Source: Saprospiraceae bacterium
GTDB lineage: Bacteria; Bacteroidota; Bacteroidia; Chitinophagales; Saprospiraceae
Length of the DNA: 64,000 bases
Direction of reading: 5' to 3'
NCBI GenBank assembly: GCA_016722295.1
Contig: JADKGL010000029.1
Location: 275,595 to 339,594 of the forward strand
Part shown: positions 27,538-38,500 of the stretch, piece after piece
Numbering within the stretch: position 1 is the stretch's first letter
Layout: every line of letters begins with the position of its first letter
Notes under the pieces: generated by a model
What the model saw: the letters and a program-made list of their open reading frames with translations, nothing else
Told to the model about the DNA's origin: nothing
Databases searched by the model: none
Made by a program: the position numbers and the translations under genes

Positions 27538-28854
27538 CTAAGAATTATCAGAAATCCATTTTGTTCTTGGTTCAGCAATGGCCCAAACTGATTGATTATT
27601 TTCCAAACTATTGAACATTGGTAACCAATCATTTGGTCCAGATGAATTCATTAGGATATCATATCTTCTTAATTCAAGAATTGGTTCTAGTGGATTGATT
27701 AATACGGGACAAGCTTCTACACAAGCATTGCAACTGGTACATGCATAAATTTCTTCGCGACTTATTTTATCAAATAATGATTTACCATCTTCGAATTTGA
27801 GTATATCTATATTTGAATTTGCTTTATCTATTTTTTGTCCGATTTCTTCAGTTCGATCTCGAATGTCCATCATGATTTTTCTCGGGGAAAGTTTCTTCCC
27901 AGCTAAATTTGCAGGACACACAGAGGTGCAACGGCCGCACTCTGTACAAGTATAGGCTTCTAATAAATTTCGCCAGGATAAATCAAAAATATCTTTCGCT
28001 CCAAAATTTTCTGAAATTGGCTCATTAATAGGTTTAGCATCAAGCCCAACCATGCTTCTCACTTCATTTTCAATTACTGGCATGGCAGACATTTCTCCTC
28101 TTGAATTTGTTTTTGAAAAATAACTGTTTGGAAATGCTAAAAATATATGTAAATGTTTAGAAGTTGGAAGGTATACTATGAATCCGAGTACTGTTATGTA
28201 ATGAATCCACCAACCTAATCTTTCAAACAACTGTAACCAATCTTTTGGAAAAGCGGAAAGTACATGTTCTGAAATGATTGATGATAAATAAAATTTTCCA
28301 GTAGTAGGGTAATGTTTCAGATCTAATTGCTGCAATAGTTGATCACTACTATTCATTAAAAAAATTCCAAAAATTAATGTTATTTCTCCAAATAAAATCA
28401 AATTGGCATCCATTGAAGGCCATCCTTTCATTTCTGGTTTTTGAAAACGCAATAACTTTAAAATGTTTCTCCTGTATAAAAAAATGATTGTTGCTACTAG
28501 GGCAAATACTGAGAGAATTTCAATACTATTGATAATTAATGTATAAAAACTTCCTAGAAATTTTGAAAATATGCGGTGGGTTCCGAAAAATCCATCAATA
28601 ATTGTTTCGAGAAATTCTATTTGCGTAATTATAAATGCAGCATATATAAAAAGATGTAAAATGCCAACAATAGGCTTATCAAACATTTTTCTCTGCCCTA
28701 AGGCAAATAAAACCATGTTTTTCAATCTTTGACCCGAAGGTTCTAGCGTAGTATTTTTACCAAGATTTATATTTCGATATATTGTTTTGAATTTAAAAAA
28801 TGCTTTGGAAAGGAGAAATCCACTGATTATAAGAAAGAAGATTGATTGAATCAT
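27538..28854 (-). CDS. Membrane-bound 4Fe-4S dicluster protein (heterodisulfide-reductase-like)
   Basis: The 438-residue protein has four to six N-terminal transmembrane helices (about 1-260) followed by a soluble domain with two ferredoxin-type 4Fe-4S motifs: CTECGRCTSVCPAN (about 300-312) and CTSCNACVEACPV (about 368-380). This resembles the electron-carrying subunit that in many Bacteroidota is followed by a CCG-domain (HdrB/LutA-like) protein, together probably passing electrons between quinone or a dehydrogenase and a disulfide or organic acid. Here no CCG partner follows; the next gene is the convergent permease 8 bp away. It is transcribed divergently from the phosphoribosyltransferase gene. 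Confidence 0.82.
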   Translation of the reverse strand: MIQSIFFLIISGFLLSKAFFKFKTIYRNINLGKNTTLEPSGQRLKNMVLFALGQRKMFDKPIVGILHLFIYAAFIITQIEFLETIIDGFFGTHRIFSKFLGSFYTLIINSIEILSVFALVATIIFLYRRNILKLLRFQKPEMKGWPSMDANLILFGEITLIFGIFLMNSSDQLLQQLDLKHYPTTGKFYLSSIISEHVLSAFPKDWLQLFERLGWWIHYITVLGFIVYLPTSKHLHIFLAFPNSYFSKTNSRGEMSAMPVIENEVRSMVGLDAKPINEPISENFGAKDIFDLSWRNLLEAYTCTECGRCTSVCPANLAGKKLSPRKIMMDIRDRTEEIGQKIDKANSNIDILKFEDGKSLFDKISREEIYACTSCNACVEACPVLINPLEPILELRRYDILMNSSGPNDWLPMFNSLENNQSVWAIAEPRTKWISDNS

Positions 28855-28924
28855 AATTTCTGATTAATTTTCGGCGAAAATAAAATTCACCATTTAACCA
28901 ACAAATGTATATAAAATATTAGAT

Positions 28925-29418
28925 ATGAAGATTCTCGATACCAATCAAATTTCGCAAAAAATTAAAAGAATGGCGATAGAGATCTATGAACGTCATAGTG
29001 AAGAGTCGCAAATTTTTCTCGCTGGAGTGAATAATAACGGTTTACAGTTGGCGAATTTGCTATTAAAAGAAATTGAGAGTTTATCCCCTTTAAAAGCCTC
29101 TATCTGTCAAATAAAACTGAATCCTGCAAAACCAACAGAAAGTGATATTATCATTGATCTACCTTCTGCAAAGTTAAAATCTAAAGTAGTGATTTTAGTT
29201 GATGATGTAGCAAACACTGGTCGCACCATTTTCTTTGCTTGCAAACCGTTCATGAACATAATCGTCAAAAAATTGAAGTAGCTGTTTTAATAGATCGCAC
29301 CCATAAATCATTCCCAATTCAAGTGGGGTATGTTGGCTTATGCTTGGCTACTACGGTTAAAGATAATATTATTGTGAATTTGGATGATAAAAAAAATTGG
29401 TCTGTCGAATTAGAATAA
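28925..29418 (+). CDS. PyrR-like phosphoribosyltransferase, frame disrupted
   Basis: A type I phosphoribosyltransferase with the PRPP loop VVILVDDVANTGRTI. The frame breaks after RTIFFA: the open frame ends at 29281, but adding one T at the TT of 29239-29240 gives FFALQTVHEHNRQKIEVAVLID and an uninterrupted reading to 29418. The restored C-terminal half, DRTHKSFPIQVGYVGL, matches the PyrR family pattern DRGHRELPIxxDYVG. Full length is then about 165 residues. PyrR proteins bind UMP and can carry uracil phosphoribosyltransferase activity; which applies here is unknown. The end of the coding sequence overlaps a minus-strand terminator. The break is probably a homopolymer sequencing error. Confidence 0.82.
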
Positions 29419-29431
29419 TCCAACAGACCAA
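29389..29431 (-). terminator. Terminator of the lamin-tail gene, embedded in the phosphoribosyltransferase 3' end
   Basis: TTGGTCTGT (29397-29405) and ACAGACCAA (29423-29431) form a perfect 9 bp stem. On the minus strand it runs into an eight-U tract (29389-29396) that lies inside the last codons of the plus-strand gene, so the convergent pair share this DNA. Confidence 0.82.
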
Positions 29432-29451
29432 TGTAGCTTAAAAATTAAGTT

Positions 29452-31766
29452 TTAGTAAACTTTAATAAATTTTATAGTTTGAACATCTTGCTTTCCAATT
29501 AAGACAAGGAAGTATAATCCTGCAGGACATTTCAGCGTAATTGTATTTGATGTTAAAGTATTTGATTCTACAACTTTTCCAGAGTGTGAAATTATAGAAT
29601 ACTGAGGATAGTTAGTGAGATCACCTTCTAAAGACAGTTGTTGTTGTACTGGATTCGAGGTTAAAATAATTTGGTTTTCAGATTCCTGATTTGTTGAAGA
29701 AAGCCATTGTATATCCAAAGCATATCTAGGTAAAATCTGATAACCGTCTAAATACGGTTCTGTGTCATCAAATTGTGACCCAAGACCTTTTAAATGAATT
29801 TTATTTGTCGCAGCTTGCATGTTTGCTAAGTCACAATTATCATCAATTCGAAGTATAAATTCTTTGATTCCATCAGTAACTCGAACATTAAAACTTGTAC
29901 CATTTCCTTTCCATTCAGATATGTCGACAATGGTTAAATTTCTCATTTCGATTAATTCACTCTCTGTACTTTCATCTAATTGACTTACAGTCCTAGGTTG
30001 AACTAAAGTGTTATTCGTACGAATGTTTAAAATGGTATCTGCAATGATTTGAGTTAATCCTCTAAATTGATCTATTCTTCCCTGAACCGTGATTTTATCA
30101 CCTTCTTTTACAGTATAGCCAAATGACTTAGTATTATTGAAAACCGTAATACCTCCAGTTTGATCTATTATTGTAAATTGAATTCCAATATTTCCATTAA
30201 TGTCAATGCCATGAACAACACCTTCTAATTCATAGCGAAAACCAGTTTTTCTGGAATTCCTAAATTGTTGATATTGCTAACTTCGTCAATAGTTGCTTTA
30301 GGGTATACATTGCCAGAAGGATTATAAGGATTGATATCATCTGCATACCTTGGCATCAACTGATAACCAGAATTAAATGGAGTAGATGCATCGAATTGCG
30401 AACCAATACCTGTCAGATCGAAAAAACCTGAAGGGGCATCCATATTGACGAGGTTAATATCATTATCAATTCGAACATCGTGAGTTACGTTTCCATCTGT
30501 CACCGATATTGTAAATCCTAACGGATTTTTTGTCCAACTAGCTAGATCAACGAGTTTTACATTTTTTAAAACAACCAATTGAGATTCAGTTGTTTCATTT
30601 AAAAAATTGACTTCAGTTGCATCTTTTAATAGGCCTGTCCCATTCGTCAGTAAAGTGTCCAATAAAATTTGAGTTAAGCCTTGAAATTGACTGATTCTAC
30701 CACGAACACTTATTTTATCTCCTTCTTTGACGGAATATCCAAATGATTTTGTTGAGCTAAAGACAGCAATCCCATCGTTTGAATCATCAATTAAAGTGAA
30801 TTGTAATCCTTGTGCTCGTAGATTTACACCGTACACTACGCCATCCAGTTGACAGTTCACATTTATCGAGTCTACTTCACCATTCGAATTGTTAGTTGTT
30901 ACTTTTGCAATAGGATATATTGGATATAAAGAACTATTTTTTTCTTTGACTATTACTGTGCCTTGCATTTGACCTGCATGAGGATCACACTGGTATTGAT
31001 AAGTACCCGCAATATTAAATTGTTTTAAATAAGTCCAGTTGTTAGAGGATACTGCACCATTCCCAAAAGATTCTGGATTTTGTGGGAAAATCGCTTGAGT
31101 ACCATTTATATTATGACTTCCTCCTATGTTTTGCCATTCTACAAAATCGCCGACTTGAATTTCTATTGAAGATGGGGAAAATTTAAAATTTGAAACTGCT
31201 ATGATATGTTCTGCACAAGGAACTAAATTCATTTTACCTGGACTACCATAAAATGGTTTTCCTTCAATCGTAATTCCAGTATTTGAATTTGAGATTTTCC
31301 AAAATTCTCCTTTGCTGTTATCGACATTTGGCCTACATAATTCTAATGAGTAGCCATCTCCATCGGCCTTAGGATTCCACCCATTTCCAATGTCAAAATA
31401 CCTGACAGAATCAATAATTGCTCCAGCAGCATTTGTAAGCGTAATTCGTTCACTTGTATTATTCAAATTGTTTGAAGTCCATTGCATTGCCTTGATGCCA
31501 AATACAGAATCAAACTTAAAAGAGTTAACACAAACTAAAAAATATCCATCGGCGGGAATAATTGTATCTGGAAATGTAACAGAAAATGCCTCAGAAATTC
31601 TATAATCTTTTAAATTGATATTTGCATTAGTTGGATTATAAAGCTCAATGTACTCTAAGAAATCAGTATTAGATTCCGGAGGGTTGTACATAATCTCATT
31701 GATTACAATTTGAGCATTTAAATTGAAATTAATTAAAATAATAAAAAAAGCAAAGAGTTTATTCAT
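29452..31766 (-). CDS. Secreted lamin-tail / cupredoxin / OB-like repeat protein with sorting domain, frame disrupted
   Basis: The restored protein (about 770 residues) has a signal peptide (ending NLNA) and then a lamin tail domain (INEIMYNPPESNTDFLEYIE, residues about 20-180). A cupredoxin follows with candidate type-1 copper ligands: His in GGSHNING and Cys, His and Met in QCDPHAGQMQG. Two tandem copies of an OB-like domain come next, each with SFGYxVKEGDKIxVxGRI and xGLTQI and later GLGSQFD or GIGSQFD plus a GYQxxPRYAxDI block. A type IX sorting domain ends the protein. The frame is open 31766-30225 and 29946-29452; adding one base to the AAAA run (30238-30241, plus strand) gives KLVFRYELEGVVHG and joins the halves without further breaks. 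Lamin tail and OB modules often occur in secreted nucleases, but no nuclease domain is present here. Function is unknown. Confidence 0.82.
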
Positions 31767-31816
31767 TATATTAGCTTTAAAGTTGATGTGTCAGATTTAA
31801 TTGTTTAATTCTTAGG

Positions 31817-31824
31817 CAAATATA
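31817..31824 (-). promoter_or_regulatory. Bacteroidota -7 promoter element of the lamin-tail gene
   Basis: Minus-strand TATATTTG, 51 bp before the start codon at 31766. The rest of the 290 bp spacer to 32056 is AT-rich and shows nothing else I can support. Confidence 0.5.
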
Positions 31825-32056
31825 ATTATAATTAGTAAATATTTGAATTGTTTTAGTATCTAAATCTGATCAGTCAAAGTAATTTTCTACCTATTTATTC
31901 TCTTTGAAGGATTATTTAACTTGTTGATTATCAATTTGTATTGTGCTTTCTTTTAATATGTAGTAAAAATAAATTGTTAAAAAATGTAAATTATTGATGA
32001 TATCAGTGTACATTTGCTCTGAAAAGTTTTTAGAAGCAAAATCAAAATTTAAACTC

Positions 32057-32461
32057 ATGAAAAAGACGAAACATGCTTTAATAGGCATACTAATATGTTT
32101 ATTCAGTATAAGTGAGATTACATCAACCCTAGCACAAAATGTGTTACCTCCACTAAAATCAAAAGCTGAAGCTATTTTAATTGCTGAATCGGAATTTATT
32201 AAGGCAAAAAATGAAGTAGATCGAATCTCAACCAACGATCCAAATTATAAATCTATAAAATCAAGATACCTTTTATGGGACTTTTTTTTACTTGAAGCAA
32301 AACATGCATATAATTCTACCGATGGAGCTTTAAGTATGGCTTTTTTATTTACCTATGGAAACGATTATACTGGTCCAGATGGAGTAGAAGTATATAATGC
32401 GTTTCAAAATAAGAAATGGAATCAAGAGTTTAATCAAATAATAAATATTTTAAAAATTTAA
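32057..32461 (+). CDS. Small secreted protein of unknown function
   Basis: From the ATG at 32057 the 134-residue protein starts with MKKTKHALIGILICLF and a signal peptide ending TLAQN. The mature part is charged and helical (KSKAEAILIAESEFIKAKNE), followed by an aromatic-rich C-terminal half (YLLWDFFLLEAKHAY, then FLFTYGNDYTGPDG). I recognise no family. The frame extends 21 codons upstream to 31994, but only the later ATG places the signal peptide at the N terminus. It lies 85 bp upstream of the giant protease gene on the same strand and could be co-transcribed with it. Confidence 0.68.
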   Translation: MKKTKHALIGILICLFSISEITSTLAQNVLPPLKSKAEAILIAESEFIKAKNEVDRISTNDPNYKSIKSRYLLWDFFLLEAKHAYNSTDGALSMAFLFTYGNDYTGPDGVEVYNAFQNKKWNQEFNQIINILKI

Positions 32462-32546
32462 AAAAGAATAATTAATCATATAGACGAAGCATCTAGAATG
32501 ATTTATTATTCTCCCCAATTAACCAACCATAAACTAATCCAAGCTC

Positions 32547-35500
32547 ATGAAATTAAATTATCACCTAAGAGTTTTTAACTATCTGTTAGTTTTTTTATTT
32601 TTTTCCTTTTCTGCTAGTGCACAAAATGAAAGTCAATTAGTAAGGGACTTTTTAAATGATGTTAAAAGTAGTAAAGGATTGTATGATACTGACGTTGAAG
32701 ATTTTGAAGTTTCGTCTTTTCACATCAGTCCACCATCAAATTTAAAGCATATTTATTTTCATCAGAGATACTTGGGGATAAGTATTTTTAATACTGTCTC
32801 ATCTTTGCATATTAGGCAAAACGGTTCACGTTTTCATGATAATTTGTTTTTCCAAAGGAAAGTAAAAGCTACAATTGACCTTCAGATTCCTAAAAGACAG
32901 TTGAATGCTTTGGAAGGACTAGATCAAGTAGCAATTCAATTGGGTGCTAGAAAGACAGAAGATTTTAAATATAAGGTAAATCCTACAAATACTGAACAAA
33001 AATCTTTAATCGATAAGGGAGATTTTTCATTAAGTGACATTCCTGCTAAATTAGTATATTTTCCTATTCTTAAAAGTAGTGGAACTAAGTCTACAGATAA
33101 GTATGAAGAGCAACGTAATTTGCAATTAGCGTGGGAATATTTTATCGAATTACCAGATCAATTGCACTATTGGCATATCTTAATTGATGCATTTAATGGT
33201 GAAATCATTTACCAAACCAATTTAGTACTTTCCTGTTTTGAAGAATCTGAAAGCCATCATAAATGTATCGAAGTTCATTCAGCAATTACAGACAAAGAAA
33301 AAAGTAATTCTAATAATTTATTCGGTACAAGTACTGTAATGGTAGGTGGATATAATATTTTTCCATTTCCAATTGAATCTCCTGGGCATGGAGTTAGGCA
33401 AGTTATTAATGATCCAGATATGGCTCCGGGCTCGCCATTTGGATGGCATGATACAAATGGCGCTGCTGGTGCAGAATTTACTATTACAAGAGGAAATAAT
33501 ACTCATGCATATGAAGATGGGGGAATGTTGGTTCAGGTTTTAGCCCAGACGGTGGTGCTGGTTTAATTTTTAACTTCCCTTTTAATCCAGTTTATTCTGC
33601 CGGAGACCAATCAGAGGCAGCCGCAGTGACAAATCTTTTTTATTGGAACAATTTAATTCATGATGTCACTTATAATCACGGTTTTACAGAAGCGGCAGGA
33701 AATTTTCAGGTAAATAATTATGGAAGAGGAGGTGTTGGTGCGGATGATGTAAGAGCAGAGGCTCAAGATGGAGGGGGTACTTGTAATGCAAATTTTGGTA
33801 CACCTCCTGATGGATCTCGCCCTACAATGCAGATGTATATATGTGGTTCTAGAGATGGGGATTTCGATAATGGGTGATTGCACATGAATATGCACACGGA
33901 ATATCAAATCGATTAACTGGTGGCCCTGCAAATGTTGGTTGTTTAAGTAACACAGAACAAATGGGTGAAGGTTGGAGTGATTGGCTGGGACTTATTATGA
34001 CGATAGAACCAGGTGATGCAGGTACTGATCCTCGTCCAATTGGGACTTGGCTTTTTGGACAAGCTCCATCAGGTCCTGGAATTAGACCTTTTCCATACTC
34101 TACTAGTTTAGCCATTGACCCTTCAACTTATGATGCTATAAAAACAAGATCAATACCTCATGGAGTTGGTTCTGTTTGGTGTGCTATGCTTTGGGATTTA
34201 ACTTGGAAATTAATCGATCAATATGGTTATGATCCTGATTTACATAATGGTTCAGGAGGAAATAATATGGCGATGCTTTTGATTACTGAAGCAATGAAAT
34301 TACAGCCATGTTCACCTGGTTTTGTTGATGGCAGAAATGCTATATTACGGGCAGATACAATATTAAATGGTGCTGCAAATGCTTGTATGATTTGGGATTG
34401 TTTTGCAAGAAGAGGGCTAGGTTTTAGTGCATCACAAGGTTCATCAGGAAGTAGATCAGATGGAGTAGAAGCTTATGATATGCCAACAGTTTGTGCTGCA
34501 ATGCCTCCTATGATGGAATGTTTTGAGTATACTGGAGGTATGCAAACTTGGGTAGTTCCAACAGGCGTAACTTCAATTACAATTGAAGCCTGGGGAGCTG
34601 AAGGTGGATCCGCCCCATACAATTTAAGTACTTGCGGAAATTTAGATATGGGTGGCAATGGAGGTTATGCTACAGGAACTGCAGCTGTAACTCCAGGACA
34701 AACAATAAATATTTTTGTAGGTGGTAGAGGACAAAATGGACCAGGAATTGGCGGTTTTAATGGTGGTGGAGCTGCTCCTTTGGATCCTGGAAGCGATCCA
34801 AATACATTATCTACGGGCGGTGGTGCCTCCGATGTTCGAATAGGTGGAATTGCTTTGACAGATAGAGTTATTGTTGCTGCTGGAGGTGGAGGAGCAGAAT
34901 GGTCAGGCTTTGTGAAGAAGCTGGTGCTGGTGGTGGTTTAGTCGGAGGACTAGGCCTTGGCGATTCTCGAGATCCATTGGATAATGGTGGTGCTGGAACT
35001 CAGTCAGCTGGTGGATTTGCAGGTAACGACTTGTGCGGATACTTCTTAAATACTCCTGGTGTATTAGGTGTTGGTGGAAGAGCAACGTTTTACCACTCTG
35101 GCGCTGGTGGCGGAGGCTACTTTGGCGGTGGAGGTGCAGGATGTGATGGACATGGCGGAGGAGGCTCTTCATATATTGGAGGAGTAACCGGTGGTTCAAC
35201 AACTCAAGGTGTTCAAGTAGGGAATGGAAGAGTTTGCATAACTTTTGGAGCAGCAGATTTAGCTATTACATGCCCACCTATTGGTTCAGGTCTATGCTTT
35301 GAAAATGCTCCTCCAGTTTTCACAACTGTTGCAGCGTTTATTGCAGCGGGAGGGACTGTTACAGGTGGTTGTGAGCCTATTACCTTAATCTCTATCACCA
35401 GAGCTGATACCATAAGAGCTTGTGGTGCATCAAGAATTGAACGATTGTATAGAATAATTGATAATTGTGGGGCGTTTGTTGAATGTACGCATACAATAAA

Positions 35501-38500
35501 TATTACAGACGCATCCGCACCATCTGTCATTCCTTTAGCAGATAGAACTGTTTCTTGCGCTAATTTACCATTAGACACTGCTGCAACAACAGTTGGTAAT
35601 ATACCTGTTATGGGTACTAACTATGCCGACAATTGTGGTAACAATTTTGTTATTGTTTCTAGAAGTACTGCGGTGGTTCCTGGTTCATGTTCTGGGAATT
35701 TTGTAGTAAATAGAACTTGGACTTTCAGGGATAGATCGGGTTGTGTTAGTTCATTTGTCCACAGAATCACGGTTCAAGATATAACTGCCCCAATTGTAAC
35801 TTGCAGAAATATAACTTTGAGTTTACCTTCTTCAGGAAGCATTGCATTTGATCTAGCGAGTCTAATTGTGAGTACAAGTGATGCTTGTGGTAGCTTACCT
35901 ATTGTCAATGTTTCAGATATTAGAGTATTTACTTGCGCTAATGCAGGTAGGACTGTTGCATACACAGTCTCAGCTAGAGATGCTTGTTCAAATGTTGGAA
36001 CTTGCATGGCAACTGTAACGGTGTTAGATGTAACTGCACCTGAGATTGTTGGATGTCCAACACAGGGTGTAGTTATTAATTTGGGTCCTGGAGAGTGTGA
36101 AGCATCTTGGGATGCCCCTCAATTCGTGGCAATGGATAATTGTCCTGTTTTAAGTCCTAATAATTTTAGTTTTATATCTAAAGCTGGGAACTGTGTTAGT
36201 AATACAGTTGCTCCAAATTCAAGTTGGTGGGGATTTATGGTTGATTTTAGAAATACAGGAATTCTTCCAATGAGATTGGATACGATTTGGGCTATGATTG
36301 GACAAGAAAATACAAATCTAACAGTTGCAATTACTAAGTCAGGTTCTTATTTTACAGGAGCTACAAATCAACCAGCTGCAAATTGGGATACTTGCTTTAA
36401 TGGGGCTTTCGTAGGTTTATCAGGTTTAGGTTTTGCTTGCACCTTCAATATTTCAACCTATTCCTCTAGGAAGAGATTCGCAAATTATTTCTAGTACTTG
36501 TGGTATTAATGATACTAGCACTGTAAGAGTCGGTTGTCCAGTGATTTATCCAGGAATACACATGGACTGTATGTATTTGGTAATAATTTGAGGAGCGTTA
36601 AATACGGAACAATTAACTATTCCTGTAATACTGGTGATGCAAATATATTTATTGATAGATCAAATGGTGCTGGAATTACTACTGCTTATGTTTGGCCAGG
36701 TTTTAGACCTAGGGTTATCCCTGTTAATTTAAGTTATTCTCATTTGACTGGAAATGAATTAACCGTAATTCAAACTTGTGGTGCTCCTTATGGTCCTGGT
36801 TGTATTTTTCCAGCGGGTTGCACTACTTTGTGTTATGAAGCAACAGATGCTTCTGGAAATAAAGCTACGTGTACTTTTGATGTTTGCGTAAATAAATTTA
36901 CCGGAAATATAAGGGAATTAGCATGTAATGATGAGATTCAAGTTAGTTTGGACGATAGTTGTAAAGCAACTATTTTCGCTGATATGATACTTGAAGGTGG
37001 TCCATACAAATGTTACGATGATTATATCGTTGAATTACGCGATTGGTCTACAAATGTACTGATAGACAGATGTACAAATCAATTTGGAGCACAAATTACA
37101 TGTAGCGACATAGGAAGAGAAATTAAGGTAACAATAATTGATCCAGAAACGGGCAACAAATGTTGGGGTAAAGCGAGAGTAGAAGACAAGTTAGCACCAA
37201 GAATGACTTGCTTGCCAGATACTTGTGTACCTTGTAATTCTTCTATAGCCCCTTCAGCATTAGGAATACCATCAGTTGTAGAATGTTTAGCAAGTACTTG
37301 TTCACCATTCTTTAGTTGCAATTCATATTCATTAACGTATAGAGATGTTAGCATTCAAGGTAATTGTGCAATTGGTTATGATCGCAAGATTACAAGGACA
37401 TGGGTTGCTACAGATAATTCTGGCAATTCAAGTCAGTGTGTTCAGATGATCACAGTTGGATTAGGTCACTTAAGCGAAGTGACAGTGCCAAGCAATTATG
37501 ATGGATTAGAAGAAGATATGTTGTTGTGCAATAACAAGATAGACAAAACGAAAAATTATGACGCACATTACTATAAGCCATCTCATTTAGGAGTCGAGTG
37601 TTTGGACGGATATATCCTAGACTCTGTGTTGTTCAGAGCATTAGTAGCTGTAGGCGCAGATCCAAATTATTATATATATGATCCATTCAATTTTGGAGCG
37701 AGATCACCAAGGGTATTAGGATGGAATTGTATAGATGATCCAGCAGATAAAAACTTTGGACATCCAAGTCCAGATCCAGTTTATTATCCAGCGCATCCAT
37801 CATACGATCCAGCGCAAGGCTTCCCATGTTGGGGACCAGATACACATATCATGTGGTATGGTACAGGAAGACCAGGAACTGATTGTAGAAATTTAAGCAC
37901 CACGTACGAAGACCAGATCTTTGATTTGGCGACAGCAGGCTGCGATGCAGGTCCAATAGGCTGTTACAAAGTGTTGCGTCAATGGACAGTATTGGACTGG
38001 TGTACAGGAGAGATCGGCGGCCATAGTCAAATCATCAAAGTAGCAGATCCAGAAGGACCACAAGTATTATATCCAGACACAATATTGGTAAATATGGAAG
38101 TATGGACGTGTACAGGAAGATGGGAAGTAGCTCCAGCATGGATAGTAGACAATTGCTCAAACGAAACACATTACAGTGTAGAAGTTACAGATGGTACAGT
38201 ATTAGGAGATGAGGCGACAGGTTTTGTCGTAACCAACTTACCATTAGGAGTACAAGACGCTTGGATAGTTGCTACAGACTGTTGTGGAAATATCACAAGA
38301 AAGTTAGTGAGAATAAATGTAATAGATAATGTACCACCAGTACCAGTATGTCGCAGAGGAACGATAGTGAGCTTAGCGAATAATCAAAGTACAGGAGAAG
38401 GTGTTGCAAAATTGTATGCAGAAGATTTGAATGAAGGCTCACATGACAATTGTGCACCACACTTGTATTACAAAGTGATACCGATGTAGGAATTGTTAGA

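Noticed and set aside
34530..35250. Glycine-rich stretch as a tandem DNA repeat or CRISPR-like array
   Set aside because: The repetition is only in amino acid composition (GGxGG); there is no regular repeat unit or spacer pattern at the DNA level.
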